Source: Akebia trifoliata (taxonomy: Eukaryota > Streptophyta > Magnoliopsida > Ranunculales > Lardizabalaceae). Taken from it: a stretch of DNA of 64,000 bases. Both the position numbers and the translations under genes were made by a program. Below the pieces are notes generated by a model. It did no database searches and had not been told where the DNA came from. It worked only from the letters and a program-made list of their open reading frames with translations. The DNA is taken from NCBI GenBank assembly GCA_017979445.1, contig CM030717.1, positions 25,965,288-26,029,287 on the forward strand. The letters run 5' to 3'. Below, piece by piece: positions 34,666-46,076 of this stretch. Every line of letters begins with the position of its first letter. Within the stretch, counting starts at the first letter, position 1.

Positions 34666-34751
34666 AAGTGATAATAAAAAATTTAAAACTAATTTGATTA
34701 ATTCACATCTGATTACAAGCATCTTGATGAAATCTTGGCTGTTCATCGACA

Positions 34752-34882
34752 GTTCTCAACCTCGGTAGGGTCAGGTGCATTGACCCTTTTAAAGGCTTCA
34801 CTAGCGGCTTGCATGATCTCTGTCCTTGGGGCAGTGCTTGCAAGCAACAACACCATTGATGCATTGTTTTCTGAAGTATGTA
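34752..34882 (+). pseudogene. PiT-family phosphate transporter-like fragment, second exon piece
   Basis: After an acceptor-like CATCGACAG the frame reads FSTSVGSGALTLLKASLAA, then CMISVLGAVLASNNTIDALF and SEV up to a likely donor at about 34,880 (GAAGTATGT). TSVGSGALT followed by a small-residue-rich helix and a GAVL segment is a conserved block of PiT transporters and follows GAN in the family, so it is collinear with the piece at 34,506-34,665. No further exons were seen before the element ends. Confidence 0.5.
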
Positions 34883-35454
34883 AACAAATTCTCCAAAAAA
34901 AAATTCCAAAAATTTGTAAAATTCTCCAAATAAGACATATTGATTTAATAAAAAAATGACTGATTAATTCAATTAATTGGCAATTTGTCGATTACTAGCT
35001 CATGAAATTTCCCTAAATTTATCCGAATTGAACATGGACCCACAACCACATTGATCCAATTTATAGGGTGGATCTTAACCTTCCTATTACTGACTCGTCA
35101 ATATATCTACAATCCGAATCGTTGACCATCATAATAAATGTGTGGTCGAGATCGAATGAGTTGGTGAGCCAAATGGTATGACTGTAGCTTCAGATTGACT
35201 CAACTCAACCAAAAATTAAATAAATAAATAAGGAAATTCAAGAATGGTTAGAGAATCAGTTATAGAAGAAATACCCAATTGAAAGATACAAAATTGGATT
35301 CAATTCATTGAAGAATAGACAAATTTTCAAGATCATTCAAATGTTTACAAAACAGATTTGAAGGGAAGTCATTAAGAATTTCAAAGTGGAAATAAAAAAC
35401 CAAAAATATAAGAAAAATAACTCTTACAAAAAAAAAATTTACACGAGGGTTACC

Positions 35455-35765
35455 TCTTTCTGTCGAAGTTCAGTCGAGGGTATCAAAGATCTCGCCACTG
35501 TTGAGGGTTCTCGAGGTTCCTTGAGGGTTTCCGTTGATGGAGCACTAGCCACCGCAGTCGGTCGAGGGAGAAGACCTGTAGGAGTGAGAGAGATCACTCT
35601 CAAGGACTCTATCGAGGGTTCTGTCGAACGAGAAGGTTTCGTTGAGAGTCTACGCTGATGAAGACCTAACCACCGTAGTCGACCGAGGGAGAAGACACCG
35701 TCGGAGGGAGAGAGATCGCTCTCGATGACTCGATCGAGGGTTCTGTCGAACGAGAGTCTCCTCTC
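35455..35765 (+). repeat. Two-copy GC-rich direct repeat (about 121 bp) in the PIF-type element
   Basis: Units starting at about 35,536 and 35,657 share CTAGCCACCG/CTAACCACCG, GTCGRYCGAGGGAGAAGAC, GAGAGAGATC and CGAGGGTTCTGTCGAACGAG. CpG-rich compared with its surroundings. A 90-codon ORF (35,386-35,658) covers part of it; no domain is recognisable. Confidence 0.7.
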
Positions 35766-36004
35766 TGTTTCGCGTGTGAAGAAGATGGAGTCTCGTCTGT
35801 CATGTTCGTATGGCTAAGGTTAAAAAAAAACGATAAAAATTAGGGGTAAAATTGGAATCGCGGCAAATTTTTTGACGGAACATGTGCTCTCCGCAAAAAC
35901 AAAAAAGAGAAGTATCAATTTCGATGATTCTCCAAAAAGTATTATTTTTACTCTTTTAAAAAGTTATTCTTTCAAAGCATCGGATATCCAAACGATCGAG
36001 TAAA

Positions 36005-36035
36005 TGCTTCTGACTCCCGCAGGGAGTCAGAAGCA
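36005..36035. repeat. Perfect 14-bp-arm hairpin near the right end of the PIF-type element
   Basis: TGCTTCTGACTCCC, loop GCA, GGGAGTCAGAAGCA: perfectly complementary arms, 28 bp from the element terminus. Confidence 0.9.
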
Positions 36036-36062
36036 CTTAGAGAAGTCAATCCAAACAGACCC

Positions 36063-36690
36063 TAAGTCTTTAACTTCAAAAGTACGACCCAATATCATTT
36101 TTACATTGTCAATCCACTGAGCGCTATCTCCAGTAAGGATAATATCATTGACATAGACTAGACTAATAACACAACGGGCATCCAATACAAGTATGTTCTG
36201 AGTGACATCTAGAAAAGTCCATAGATAAAATGACATCAAAAAATGATAAAACCAGCCTTGTCGAGACTACTTTAGCCAATATAGAAATTTGAAAATGTGA
36301 CATACTTTTTCAAAATACTCCCCTTAAAGACGAAACCCAATAAAGGAGTCCATATAAATGACCTCAATCAGATCATTATCCAGAAAGTTATTATTCACAT
36401 CTAGTTGGTAAAAAGGTCATGACTGACATGCAACCAAAGAAGGAGATGATCAATAGAACGTTTAGTTATAGGAGGAAAGGTAGCACCAAGATCCTTACCT
36501 GAAGTCTATGTAAATTTCTTAGCAATTAGGCGAGCCTTGTATTAATCAACAATTCCATCCACGAGATACTTAACAGTAAAAACTCATTTACAACCAATAG
36601 TTCTTTCCTTAGAAGGAAGTGGAATAAGCTCCTAGGTATGATTTTTCTACAAAACATCCATCTTAGTACTCATGGCGGCAATCTAATGAG
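36063..36690 (-). pseudogene. Copia RT remnant, N-terminal and central part
   Basis: From the right the minus strand reads STKMDVL.KNHT.ELIPLPS, TIGCK.VFTVKYLVDG, YKARLIAKKFT.TSGKDLGATFPP, then, past stops, the catalytic region VYVNDIILTGD (the YVDD box with its first Asp changed to Asn) and FEVKDL at the PIF-type insertion point. The copia RT order is clear. Stops and the catalytic substitution make it inactive. Confidence 0.85.
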
Positions 36691-36930
36691 GGTCTCGTAA
36701 AACCTCTGAAATAGACTGAAGAACTCAAATAGAAACAATGACAGTAAGGTGGGCCTAATAAGGAGAAAGTCCCTTATAGGAAATAAAATTGACAATAAGG
36801 TGATCAGTAACACACCTCCACCTATTTTGTGAAGTTCAATAAGTAAGTCAGAGTTAGAAACATAAATGATAGACAAGGGGGATGAGAATAAGCCTGGAAG
36901 CCTACACATAGAGCACTAAAACTTATGTCC
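36691..36930 (-). other. Position of a deleted integrase in the copia element
   Basis: Copia elements have a roughly 900-bp integrase between gag-preintegrase and RT. Here only about 300 bp separate the two and no integrase motif is visible, so an internal deletion is inferred. ORFs here have no domain. Confidence 0.5.
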
Positions 36931-37430
36931 AAGATAAAAACATTTTAATATAAGAAATAAAGAATATAAGTGCTAAAAATTAGCATGTCCTAAGCAAGCA
37001 TGCCACAAATTTAAAGATTGAGATGAAAAAATAAAACTCCCAAAGGAGGTAGCACAAATGTTAAAGCAACAGTATGCGGAGATCCAAATAGGTATAGCCC
37101 ATCCCGTTCATACCCCTTGCCAAAATTCCTCCTCGAAATCAAATCTTGAAAAATATAGTAAGTAGGAAAAAATACCACTAGGCAATTTAAAGATTTGATA
37201 ATAGTATTCACCAACAGAAGGTTAAGGGATAGATGAGGCACATGAAGCATAAAATCAAAAGAAATACTAAAAGATAAAGGGATAGTATTCTTATTATGTA
37301 TAGGTGTAAGGGATCCATCAACAAGGCGGACCTTCCAATGAGTAATAGGAAAAGTAGATGAAATAAAATGGTTGGACTCACTAATCATGTGATTAGAGGC
37401 ATCAGAATCAATAACTTATGTCAGGGGAGC
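36931..37430 (-). pseudogene. Copia protease / gag-preintegrase remnant
   Basis: The minus strand reads VIDSDASNHM at about 37,425-37,385, where the protease triad D-S-G has become D-S-D. It is followed by WKVRLVDGSLTPI, a FMLHVPHLSLNLLLV segment, CLVVFFPTYYIFQDL and ERDGLYLFG, the standard run from protease into gag-preintegrase. A 125-codon open stretch (37,388-37,011) covers most of it. The active-site change suggests it is non-functional. Confidence 0.85.
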
Positions 37431-38525
37431 AGAACCCGGCTAAGTAACATGAAATGCAAAAGATGTACCTAGATACGTAGTAATTCAAGCCACATTCTAA
37501 GATGATTAAATATGACCATGGATTTGATGGCGTACAATAATAGCAATCTGGATCTGAACTTTCTACGAATCAATAGTGTTAAGAGAAATAGGGGGTTAGT
37601 GGTAGAAACTAGTGATGAATCTATAACAACAGCATGAGGAGCAATGTACCTCAAAGAATGAGTACTAGTAAATCACAACAAATAAAGATAAAATTGAAAA
37701 CATTAGGCTTTCTCATGGTAAGCCTTCTGGTAATAACTGTAAATAAGACCACTCCATCTACTACGGCCATGAGTCTCAAATCCTTAGGCAAGTCAAATTG
37801 GTTGTTAAAGCTATTTGATATATCGTTAGAATAGAAATGATACTAAGATCCCGAGTCTAAAATGGAACTACATGGTGAAAATGCTCATCACTATTAATAG
37901 TTAAAAAGTCTCAAATAAGAAAGGCAAATGAGAGGTGTTAAGAATTTAGGTATGTAGTGCCTCAAACTCGGGACATAAGTCCATGAAAAATTGGTATGTT
38001 TGATGTTGAGCAATCCTCTTACCCACATACTTGACTGATTCAGTAGATAACTCAACCATAGATTCATAATGAGAAAGCTCATCCTATCAAGATTGAAAAA
38101 ATACAAAATAATCAATTACAGTCTGAGTCTCCTGAGTAGCCTGGACAATGTCTTGATAGAGCTCATAAATCCTCAAATCATTTCTAACATGCGCATATAT
38201 GTCTGAGTAAGAATTGACCACAATGATGAGACAATCTCATGGTACATAAACATAATACAAATACATTACTCCATGGGATTAAACAACCATCCAATAATAA
38301 TATAATTTTCGATTTCCCACTGTTCAAATTTGAAATCAATAATAGGTGATTTTTTAACAATGGCCAAAAGTTATCCAGATTTGCCTCTACTGCCTAAATA
38401 GAGTTTCACAGACCAAGACCATGACTAAAAACTTTGGCCTTCCAATAGGGTATTAATAATATGTTGGGTAGAGGAATTTGCCCTAACGATAGTATTTAAG
38501 TCCTTGTTCTCTTAGTTCGATGTCA
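37431..38525 (-). pseudogene. Copia gag remnant
   Basis: By position this is gag. The minus strand gives broken pieces such as WEIENYIIIGWLFNPME, MLEMI.GFMSSIKTLSRLLR and NFSWTYVPSLRHYIPKFLT, which follow the pattern of copia gag (nucleotide-binding UBN2-like region: W...NSIEP, F.....YF..L). Stops are frequent and no intact zinc knuckle was seen. Confidence 0.6.
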
Positions 38526-39221
38526 TACTTTACAAAAAACAAGTAGATAAAAGAAAATCGAGATAATAGAGCAATAATCAAATGTAGGAAGGCTATAATT
38601 TCAAGAAGAGATAGTATAAGATCAAATCAGTATACACTAAGAGTGCAAAAAGAAGAAGAAAACTAGAGGGTGAATAAAAGAAGAAGAAAACCAGTCAAGG
38701 AGGCCTGATATATCAAGAGATCACCAGAAATCTAGAGTAAAGAAGGAATAAGGCATAAACCCGAAGTTTTGACTTGAATGGAGCTCTTTCACAATCTCAA
38801 ACAAATGCATGATCAACGAAAAGGCAACAAATGGCCCATATGAACTAGAAAACAATAGAAATAATCCAAAAAACAATAAGGGAAAACTCTATTGCATAGC
38901 CTAACCTTATCGCAAGGACCAACCCTATCACACAGACCAAAAAACAACTCGTCATACAACCCAACCCTATCGCAACCCAACAAAATAGGCTTATGAAGAG
39001 GCATCCTTATCGTAACATGCGATTATGGGATCTCAAACCAAAAATAGAAAAAACAAAGGGAAAACCTTTTAACGATGCTGCTACTATGTTTGTTTGGTCT
39101 CAAGGTCTAAAGGATATCTGGGAAAAGAACAAAGAAATGAAGAGATGAGGGTGGAGTTGATGCTTCAAGATCCCAAAATCGAAGAGGAAAACCTAATGAG
39201 GGGTGTGTTGATGGGTTCTCT
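38526..39221 (-). other. Leader between gag and primer site of the copia element
   Basis: Contains several imperfect repeats of CCCTATCGCAxxACCAAC at about 38,880-39,010 (for example ACCTTATCGCAAGGACCAAC). No gene. Purine-rich AAGAAGAAGAAAAC runs occur near 38,645-38,690. Confidence 0.5.
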
Positions 39222-39237
39222 AAGGCTCTAATACCAA
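39222..39237 (-). promoter_or_regulatory. Primer-binding site of the short-LTR copia element
   Basis: Minus strand TTGGTATTAGAGCCTT adjoins the right LTR. It matches the initiator-methionine tRNA 3' end complement TGGTATCAGAGCC except for one base. Confidence 0.85.
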
Positions 39238-39244
39238 GAAAAAT

Positions 39245-39356
39245 TGTCGAGTCTCACAAATAGAGCTTGCTAAGGTATTTATAAACATAAATACTCTTAC
39301 ATAGAGAATAATTGAAAACTAGGAAAAATAAAAATAAAAACATATATTTCCCAATA
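39245..39356 (-). mobile_element. 5' LTR (about 112 bp) of the copia element
   Basis: In plus orientation TGTCGAGTCTCACAAATAG ... CATATATTTCCCAATA. It contains a TATA-like TTTATAAACATAAATAC. The terminal CA has probably mutated to TA. Its match to the split left LTR defines the element ends. Confidence 0.7.
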
Positions 39357-39361
39357 AAGCT

Positions 39362-39852
39362 AAGAGTTATGATCAATTAGTACAACACATAAAGATATGG
39401 AGATAGTAATTATGTGGTCATTCATAATGCATATATGTATTTATAACACCCCCCCTTGGATGACCAAATCTAAGAATATTTACAATACTCCCCTTGGATG
39501 CCCACTCCTCAATGATAGTTGCCTCATTCAAACCTTATTAAGGAAAAACCTAGTGGGTTAAAAAACCAAAGCGAAGGAAAAAAGAGTACCACATTCTTTA
39601 AGATCATTGAACTGGTGTTGGATGTTCTTAATACTACATCGTTAAACACTTTTACTAGAAAAACTTAGTGGGATAAAAACTAGTGAAATGAAAAAATAGT
39701 ATAACGTGCATATGTCCTAAAATGACATATTTCTGGATGCCCCCAAGATTAGTTACTTGCCCTTGTGGGAGATTTTTCGGATCTCCCACTCCTTGAGATA
39801 AGTGTTATAATAAATACAAATAATGATCAACTCCGATCTTCTTCTCCGGTGA
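39362..39852. other. Retrotransposon-derived non-coding stretch (left flank of the solo LTR)
   Basis: Contains AACACCCCCCCTTGGATG, CTCCCCTTGGATGCCCACTC and two copies of an AAAACTTAGTGGGATAAAA-like box about 115 bp apart (39,545 and 39,660), a style common near the LTRs of plant retroelements. No ORF. Interrupted at 39,852 by the solo LTR. Confidence 0.4.
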
Positions 39853-42800
39853 TGTGACGCCCCGCCAAACGCTAACACAAATCCCAAAGCCAAATCCCAA
39901 GGCACTAGGTGGCACCTCGAAATTTCGGCATGGTCTCCTCTGTTTATGTTAGCGTTTCACGGAACTCAAACCTGATAAACCAATTTATAACAAAACCTGT
40001 ATATAAAAATGTAGATACAGGAAAATAACAGCGGAAGACTAATTACATCTAATATGTAAATAGATCAGAGTGCGGAAGATTTAATCATATACAGGCTTAC
40101 AAACTACTCTCACTCTAACATAGGCCTAAACTCTCAATCCAAAAACTACATACATCCTGGATGAAACTGGCAATTCTAAGGGATGTGGCCCTAGTGCTCA
40201 CCAGGCAATAAACTCTGATCGTCGATCTGACCGACCAGATACTCCTCGAATACTGACTCTACGCCTGTCTCGGTAGCTGCAAGTGCTGAAACTAAAAAAA
40301 ATAGGAAGGAAAGGGTGAGTAACGAAAGTTACCCAGCAAGTCCACAGCCAATTCCTACTAATAACCCTTCCTAAGTATGATCGAATAAAGCATACTGAAC
40401 ATTTTAATACATGCAAGGTTTTACAAGATAAAATACGATCAGCTGGTACATATAGCCAGGGATGAGCAACTAAACAGTTTAAAAATTACACATAACATCA
40501 ATTATCCATACTCACAATACATTTTCCATTTTGCAAATAGTATTGACAACATTGAAATAAATGACATGCTTCTCAGTTTGTAATTCGAAATATAACAACA
40601 GATACATAATACAAGTGGTGGAGTATTGGAATTAAAGAGTTGGGATTCACGACTGGATCGCTCCCAGTCAGGACATGATATTCCCCAATAACATCGTAGT
40701 TCCTGATTTTGTGGCTGGTCGTGTCTACCACGCTTGTGGAACCATTTATCCGGCTCAGGCTGGCCGTTTGACGTGACCGTAAGCAATGGGTCTCTTTTCG
40801 ATGTGTCAGAACGTTCGACTACTACTAGATTGTTAGTGATCACTTACTAATCATCTTCGTCTATGCCTATCAGGCGTGCATGTGATTCCCAAATGACACT
40901 CCACTCGTATACGACCACCTTTACAAATACACGTTCACTGGTAAAGATAAGAAAGGAATGGACCCGGATTCCAGTTGTGACTCCACTCTCATACGCGTCC
41001 CATACCACGTATGAGTTTGGTGGTCCCTACCGTACATCCCAGGATAGTGCACCCCTCCGGATGATGTGACACACTATCCCTTCAGGCATTCACAAACCCT
41101 TTAACAGCTCACAAAATAGCTACGTACATATATGATTTTTCATTTAAAAACAAAAGAGAAATTAACAGAACAGGGTTGAGAACGGATATCCAGTTCCTAC
41201 CATGCAACCGTGGCCACGCGGCCTAAAATAAATAACAGTACTCAGCGCAAGCGCTAACATAATCGGAAATAAACATGCAACCCTTTCATTAATAACCTGG
41301 ATATCCTTTCACCAACCTACACACAACATACAATGTAAAATGCAGACATCACCCCTTGGGTGTGATTCTGACATTTTACCGTTCATTCCCTTTTCCCATT
41401 CTTTCAACATTCTCATTTTTCATCCTTTCAAATCAATCATTCATTTTCAATCTTCCAAAGTCATTCTTTTGGTCTTTCCATTAAAAACCACCAAAGTTTA
41501 TTCAAAAACAAGGTCCCGGCAATGCACGAGACCAAAGCTGTTAAAAATGGTAAAAGCTGGTGAAAATTTGGCTAAGTGTTGGAAACTCAATTTTTCAAAG
41601 TTCTCGAAATTAAAAACGGGTTTTTCGAAATGAAAGTCTCGATCATGAGATTCGACACCATATAGTTTTTGTAATCTAATTCAAAGAAACGCGAAAGTTA
41701 TTTCATTTTGAAAACTTGCCGAAAACGTCGAAAATTACGTTTTGTTCTTGAAACCAAAATTCGGATTTTGATCCTTTGAGATTTGGATCTTAAAACCATT
41801 CTCATTGTTCCGAAATGGGGGGTAAAACCTTAATTTCATTAAAGAACTTAAAGTAAATGGAAAGTAAAAATTAAAGAGGACATTTACTTTAATGTTTTTA
41901 ATGAAATGAAGGGTGAGAAATAGTGTATAAGGCTGTGTCTGTCGGTGGCAGAACCAGGATGCTGTCGGTGGAACCGACAGAATACACATCGGCAGGTGTC
42001 GGTGGGACCGACGGTCCTGCCGACTGAACAAAATTTTCGGGTGCTTCTTGATTTTGTCGGCGGCAGAAGCAACATTCTGTCGGTGGGACCGACAGAATGC
42101 CTTCGGTAGGTGCCGGTGGAACCGACCCTTCCCACCTACAGCCTGAACCTCACTCGCGATTTTTGGGTTTTCAATCCCTTTTTCGATTTCTTCTTCCATT
42201 CTTCGAACCATTCGACCCACCCACGATTTTGTTATCAAAATTCGATAAAGCATAAACAAAACACCTACTTCTACCATGAATTTGAAATCAAACACCAATT
42301 TCTACGATTTAAATGCAAACAATAAGTTTTGTTTCAAAACCCTAAATGCACATTTCGGAAATCTAAAGCTACCAATAAGAATTGGAAGTCCCTTACTTGG
42401 TTGTGGACGCCAATGGTGATGAATCAACACCAATGATCAATGTTAGGTGGCTCAAAGTTCCGAACGTGGTTGAACTCGGGTGCCAACGGAGTGGTTGGTT
42501 GTGAAACCCTCTTTGAAGGTGTTCTCCCCGCTTCCTAATGACCAACAACGACTCTCCTATGATTTGGATGAAGTTCCAAGTGATTATACAAAATCCACTT
42601 GCTGATCCTTGTGGGAGACCAAGAGAAAAGAAGAGGAAATGGAGGTTGGATGGGGTGAGGACGTAGAGCTCGACAACGCCGACGACTTTGCCTTCTTCGT
42701 CGAGGTTCAACTCGGGCTTGATTGGGTTAGATCTTGATAGGAATGGGTTCAAACCCTAGGTCTAAAAAAATGGCTGAGTTGAGTTCTTTAGAGAAGAAGA

Positions 42801-43258
42801 GGAAAGAATGAAATAAAAGAAATCAAATTCCTTTTTATAATAAAGCTGAGGGGCATACTTGTAATTTCCCCCTTATTTCTAGTTTCGATCATAACTTAAC
42901 TATTCGGACTCGGAAAACGACAAACGAATATACCATCTCGAATAATTTTTCACTACGGATCTAATGGTATCATCAAATCTTTTCGATTCTCGCTCTAACG
43001 AAATTCCACTGTTTTGGGTCCCACTTAATGCGAAATTCGAGGATTTTATAACTTTTTCCTCCGAACTCGAATTCAAACTTGCTTACAGGCTAATATATAT
43101 ATTTCGATCCTTTTGAATCTAATGGCGAAGTCAATTTTTCTCAAAATTAATCATAGCAATATTCGAGTATTTTACTCTAAGTCTTTCATTCGATATTTCC
43201 CTCCAAATCTCACCATTTACTTTCCTCGAGATATGAGTTGAAAATCCGGGGTGTTACA
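39853..43258 (-). mobile_element. Solo LTR, 3.4 kb, with 5-bp target duplication
   Basis: In plus orientation it begins TGTGACGCCCCGCC and ends CCGGGGTGTTACA, with matching inverted ends (TGTAACACCCCGG on the minus strand). The target duplication GGTGA is exact at 39,848-39,852 and 43,259-43,263. No internal pol is present, so it is a solo LTR formed by LTR-LTR recombination. The TGTAACACCCCGG start points to minus orientation and is common in long-LTR gypsy elements; the lineage is not certain. ORFs inside (for example 41,735-42,298 minus, 187 codons) have no domain and are judged chance. Confidence 0.9.
41938..42126. repeat. Array of GTCGGTGG/CCGAC palindromic units in the solo LTR
   Basis: About seven copies of GTCGGTGG(G/A)ACCGAC or its halves within 190 bp. 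Each can pair with itself or its neighbour, and the spacing alternates near 25 and 60 bp. The region is GC-rich against an AT-rich background. Confidence 0.8.
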
Positions 43259-43263
43259 GGTGA

Positions 43264-46076
43264 AGCTTATAAGTTTTGGTCATTTTTTTTTATGATTTTT
43301 TTTAAAAGTTTTTTATCATAAATCTAAGTCGCCTTAACCTAAAAGGACGTCGGTGTGGTGCCAACCAAGAAGTCTCCTACGTTAAAGTTAGTACTTGACA
43401 TAAGTTGCAAAGTAAAAAGAAAAAAAAAATAAAAATAGTAGAGTTCTATGTTGTTTGTGGCTTGTACCTTGACTCTTAAGTGGGAGAAGTCTCCCTATTT
43501 ATCGATTGGACTCATTAAAGGAGGTAGTAAACTCAATTATAACTACTCACCCATGTTCTCTAGTTTTTATGATAATAAAAGTCCGTGATGCTTTGATTAT
43601 AATGAAAACTCATTCCTTGATGAGACTGTCATTGTTCTTCTCACCGGAGTTAATACTAATCTTATTTTTACCTTACTTGTGGGGCAAGTACATGATCGAA
43701 CCCAAGGGAAATGAGGAATAGAGTTAAGCTAAAAGGATAAAATTCAAATTAACTAAAAGGAATTAAAACTATTTTTTTTGTATTTTTGAGCTTATAAGAA
43801 GATGTAAAATTGCTAGAAAATGAACTAAAGTAAATGATGTTAAAAAAAAGTAAACTTATAAAATTAAAATACCATTGAAGGTGGATCTACATAGAACATG
43901 TTGATGAGCAATTCCTAATCTCTAACTTTTTTATAACTCAATCGTAAGGGCTTGGTGTTAGCTCCTTAGATCAGAAAGTTTTACAAATGAAATGAAATGA
44001 GGGAACATAAACAAAGTAGAATTCTTTGAAAACTTCCTACTACCAATTATCTAGTTTAAGCATACTTTATCTTGATCTAATCTAAGCATAAAGTATCTAT
44101 ATTAAGAATAAAAGGAGCAAGAAACTTAAAGATAACTCACAAGCATTTTAAATAAAAGAAATGCATGAAATTAGAAACAACACAAGAACTTGCTCTAGAC
44201 TTTTCCATTCTCCAATGGAGGGAAACTTAGCCTAATGTCATTGCAAGAGAGGGAAGATAAGAGATGAAAGAACTTTTCTTCATTTCATTGAGAAACTTAC
44301 CATTTTTTCTTCTTCTATTTCTTACAAGACTATTTAATCAAAAGAAAATAACTAGACGATAAAAATATAAAAATAAGATAATAGGCTAAGAGCCTTAGAT
44401 TAAAGGAGTCTTGGATAAGAGAATCAAGAGGGACCCCTTTCTCTAGAGATGGAGGCTCTATTTATAGAAAAAAATGTATGTAGAAGAGTCTAAAAGTAGC
44501 CTCCACTTTTCTTTGCACAAAAAGACAAAAGAGGAGAATATGAGTTAAGGATTAGGACATTCCAAAGTCGACCCAAATGCTTTTGCCTTGAGATTTTGAT
44601 TCTAAATTATTGATTTTTTGCACAAGTAACACACGTAATTAGATTTATTTAGTAAATAAATTTATTTATATATAATTAAGCCTAATTAACAAGCAACATG
44701 GTATTTTGAGGCTTATCATGATTATTACCTTAATATGGAGAAATAGGTAAAAAAATTAAGATAAATATCCAGAAAATGTGCGTATAATTGAGTGTTTGGA
44801 GACACTTTCGCAGGCACCTCGACTGCATTAAGCGAATGCAGCAAGCCCTTGAACCGCTAGGTTACCCCCAGTGGACGAGTTTGACTCATGAGGGTTTGTA
44901 GAAAATATACCCACAAAATTTGAAAACAATTTTGAAGTAAAAATAATTAAAATCAAAACTTATATTGAAAAACACAAGTTTATTTTTGGTTTTGTCAATT
45001 AATTGGAAGTACTGCTTGGTATAAAGTCCCAACCCTTATTTATCTACAACAAAATTTAGACTTAAATTGACCTTTGAGCGATAGTGGTTCTAACTCAGAA
45101 ATTTAAGAGATTCGATTTCCTATAATGAGTTTCAACCTTCTAACTACTCAAGATAGTTGGAGTAACTTTGGGTTTAATTCTAAACTTAGCATTCTGTCTA
45201 AGATAGTGAGAAGTGTGGATATTCACTTTAATACCTCTAAGGGACTTTATCTGTGATACTCCAGTATACTCACATTTTTACACTTGATGGCTTTCACCCT
45301 ACTAAAATTTTACATAAACTTTTGGATCTTTGATTTTTTTTTTGAAAGGTCTTTTTTTTTTATATTACTTCTTCACTCTTTTTCTAAGAAAAGTAGGCAG
45401 CCCTTTTCAAGGTATCCAGTCTAATTCAATGGTTGCTGTACAAGGTGTATACAACCCAGTTCTATTTTTCTTCGAATTAACTAACAAATTGAACAAGGAA
45501 GTCAAAGTTCATCAAACCTAGTTTTTCCTTAAACTCTAGGTAGAAAGAAGGTAACAAGCTTTCTTAATACAATCTAGACTCTTGGTAACCTTATTAGAAG
45601 TGACTATAAACTAAAAGATAATTTTGTTCTAATTTTTGCCTAAGTGAAAGACAAATGAGGACTCCATATCATAGCTTCCAATAAAAGACTAATTAAATAT
45701 TTTTAACTAAGTGCTTAAAGATACAAGCTAAGATTTTGAGCAAAATACAATAAAGTCGCCAACAAAAAAAAATTATTTTTTTTAAAAAGAAAATAATAAG
45801 TGGAAATTCCTCAATATTTCAACATATACATGCAAAGGTAAATTTGAAATTGACAAAATGAAATAAAGTGGGTTAGATAGCACCTGAGAAAGATCCTACA
45901 GTCATGTTGATATTTAACACAATGTCTCTTGAAGTGCATGGGTTGCCTCCCAGAAGCGCTAAATTTAACGTCTTTAGCTAGACGAAAATATAGTTAATTT
46001 TGATAGATGGGGTCATCAAGGAAAAAAACTTCCTCCTACAGAACATACTCGAGAAAAGGTTTGAGACGTTGGCCAT
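43264..46076 (-). other. 3' non-coding region and probable 3' LTR of the Athila-type element
   Basis: No coding domain. A minus-strand TATAAATAGAGCC at about 44,450-44,466 indicates an LTR core promoter, so a 3' LTR probably lies within about 43.6-45.0 kb; its ends were not found because the partner LTR is outside the window. At 45,940-45,970, just past integrase, GGGTTGCCTCCCAGAAGCGC (minus GCGCTTCTGGGAGGCAACCC) matches a word typical of the post-integrase region in Athila-type elements. T-runs at 45,330-45,360 make a small shadow ORF. Confidence 0.4.

Larger units (their letters stand above)
33211..36062. mobile_element. Non-autonomous PIF/Harbinger-type element (2.85 kb) inside copia RT
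   Basis: The left end is GGGCCCGTGTGGATACAGG and the inverted right end GGGTCTGTTTGGATTGAC; a perfect 3-bp target duplication TAA lies at 33,208-33,210 and 36,063-36,065. Without the insert and one TAA, the copia RT frame continues across the site, which confirms the boundaries. The TIR start GGGYCYGTKTGG and TAA target are PIF/Harbinger hallmarks. No transposase or Myb-like ORF was seen. The interior holds PiT-like gene fragments, a smaller MITE and GC-rich repeats. Confidence 0.85.
30018..39356 (-). mobile_element. Ty1/copia retrotransposon with short LTRs, interrupted twice
   Basis: The right LTR (39,245-39,356, about 112 bp) is matched by a left LTR split into 30,018-30,060 and about 32,300-32,386. 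Next to it is a textbook copia polypurine tract (minus strand TTTTGAGGGGGG, 32,387-32,400). The primer site TTGGTATTAGAGCC lies at 39,222-39,237. Minus-strand domains in order from the right are gag, protease/gag-preintegrase, RT and RNase H. The integrase core is missing. A PIF-type element (33,211-36,062) splits RT and an LTR-like insertion splits the 3' LTR. Confidence 0.8.

Noticed and set aside
39222..39237. tRNA-like match at retroelement primer sites
   Set aside because: Only the 3'-end complement of tRNA is present (also at 17,257, 59,809 and 63,973). There is no cloverleaf and no tRNA gene.
41735..42298. 187-codon minus-strand ORF
   Set aside because: Lies wholly in a solo LTR and runs through the GTCGGTGG palindrome array. 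Composition is unlike a real protein and no domain is seen.
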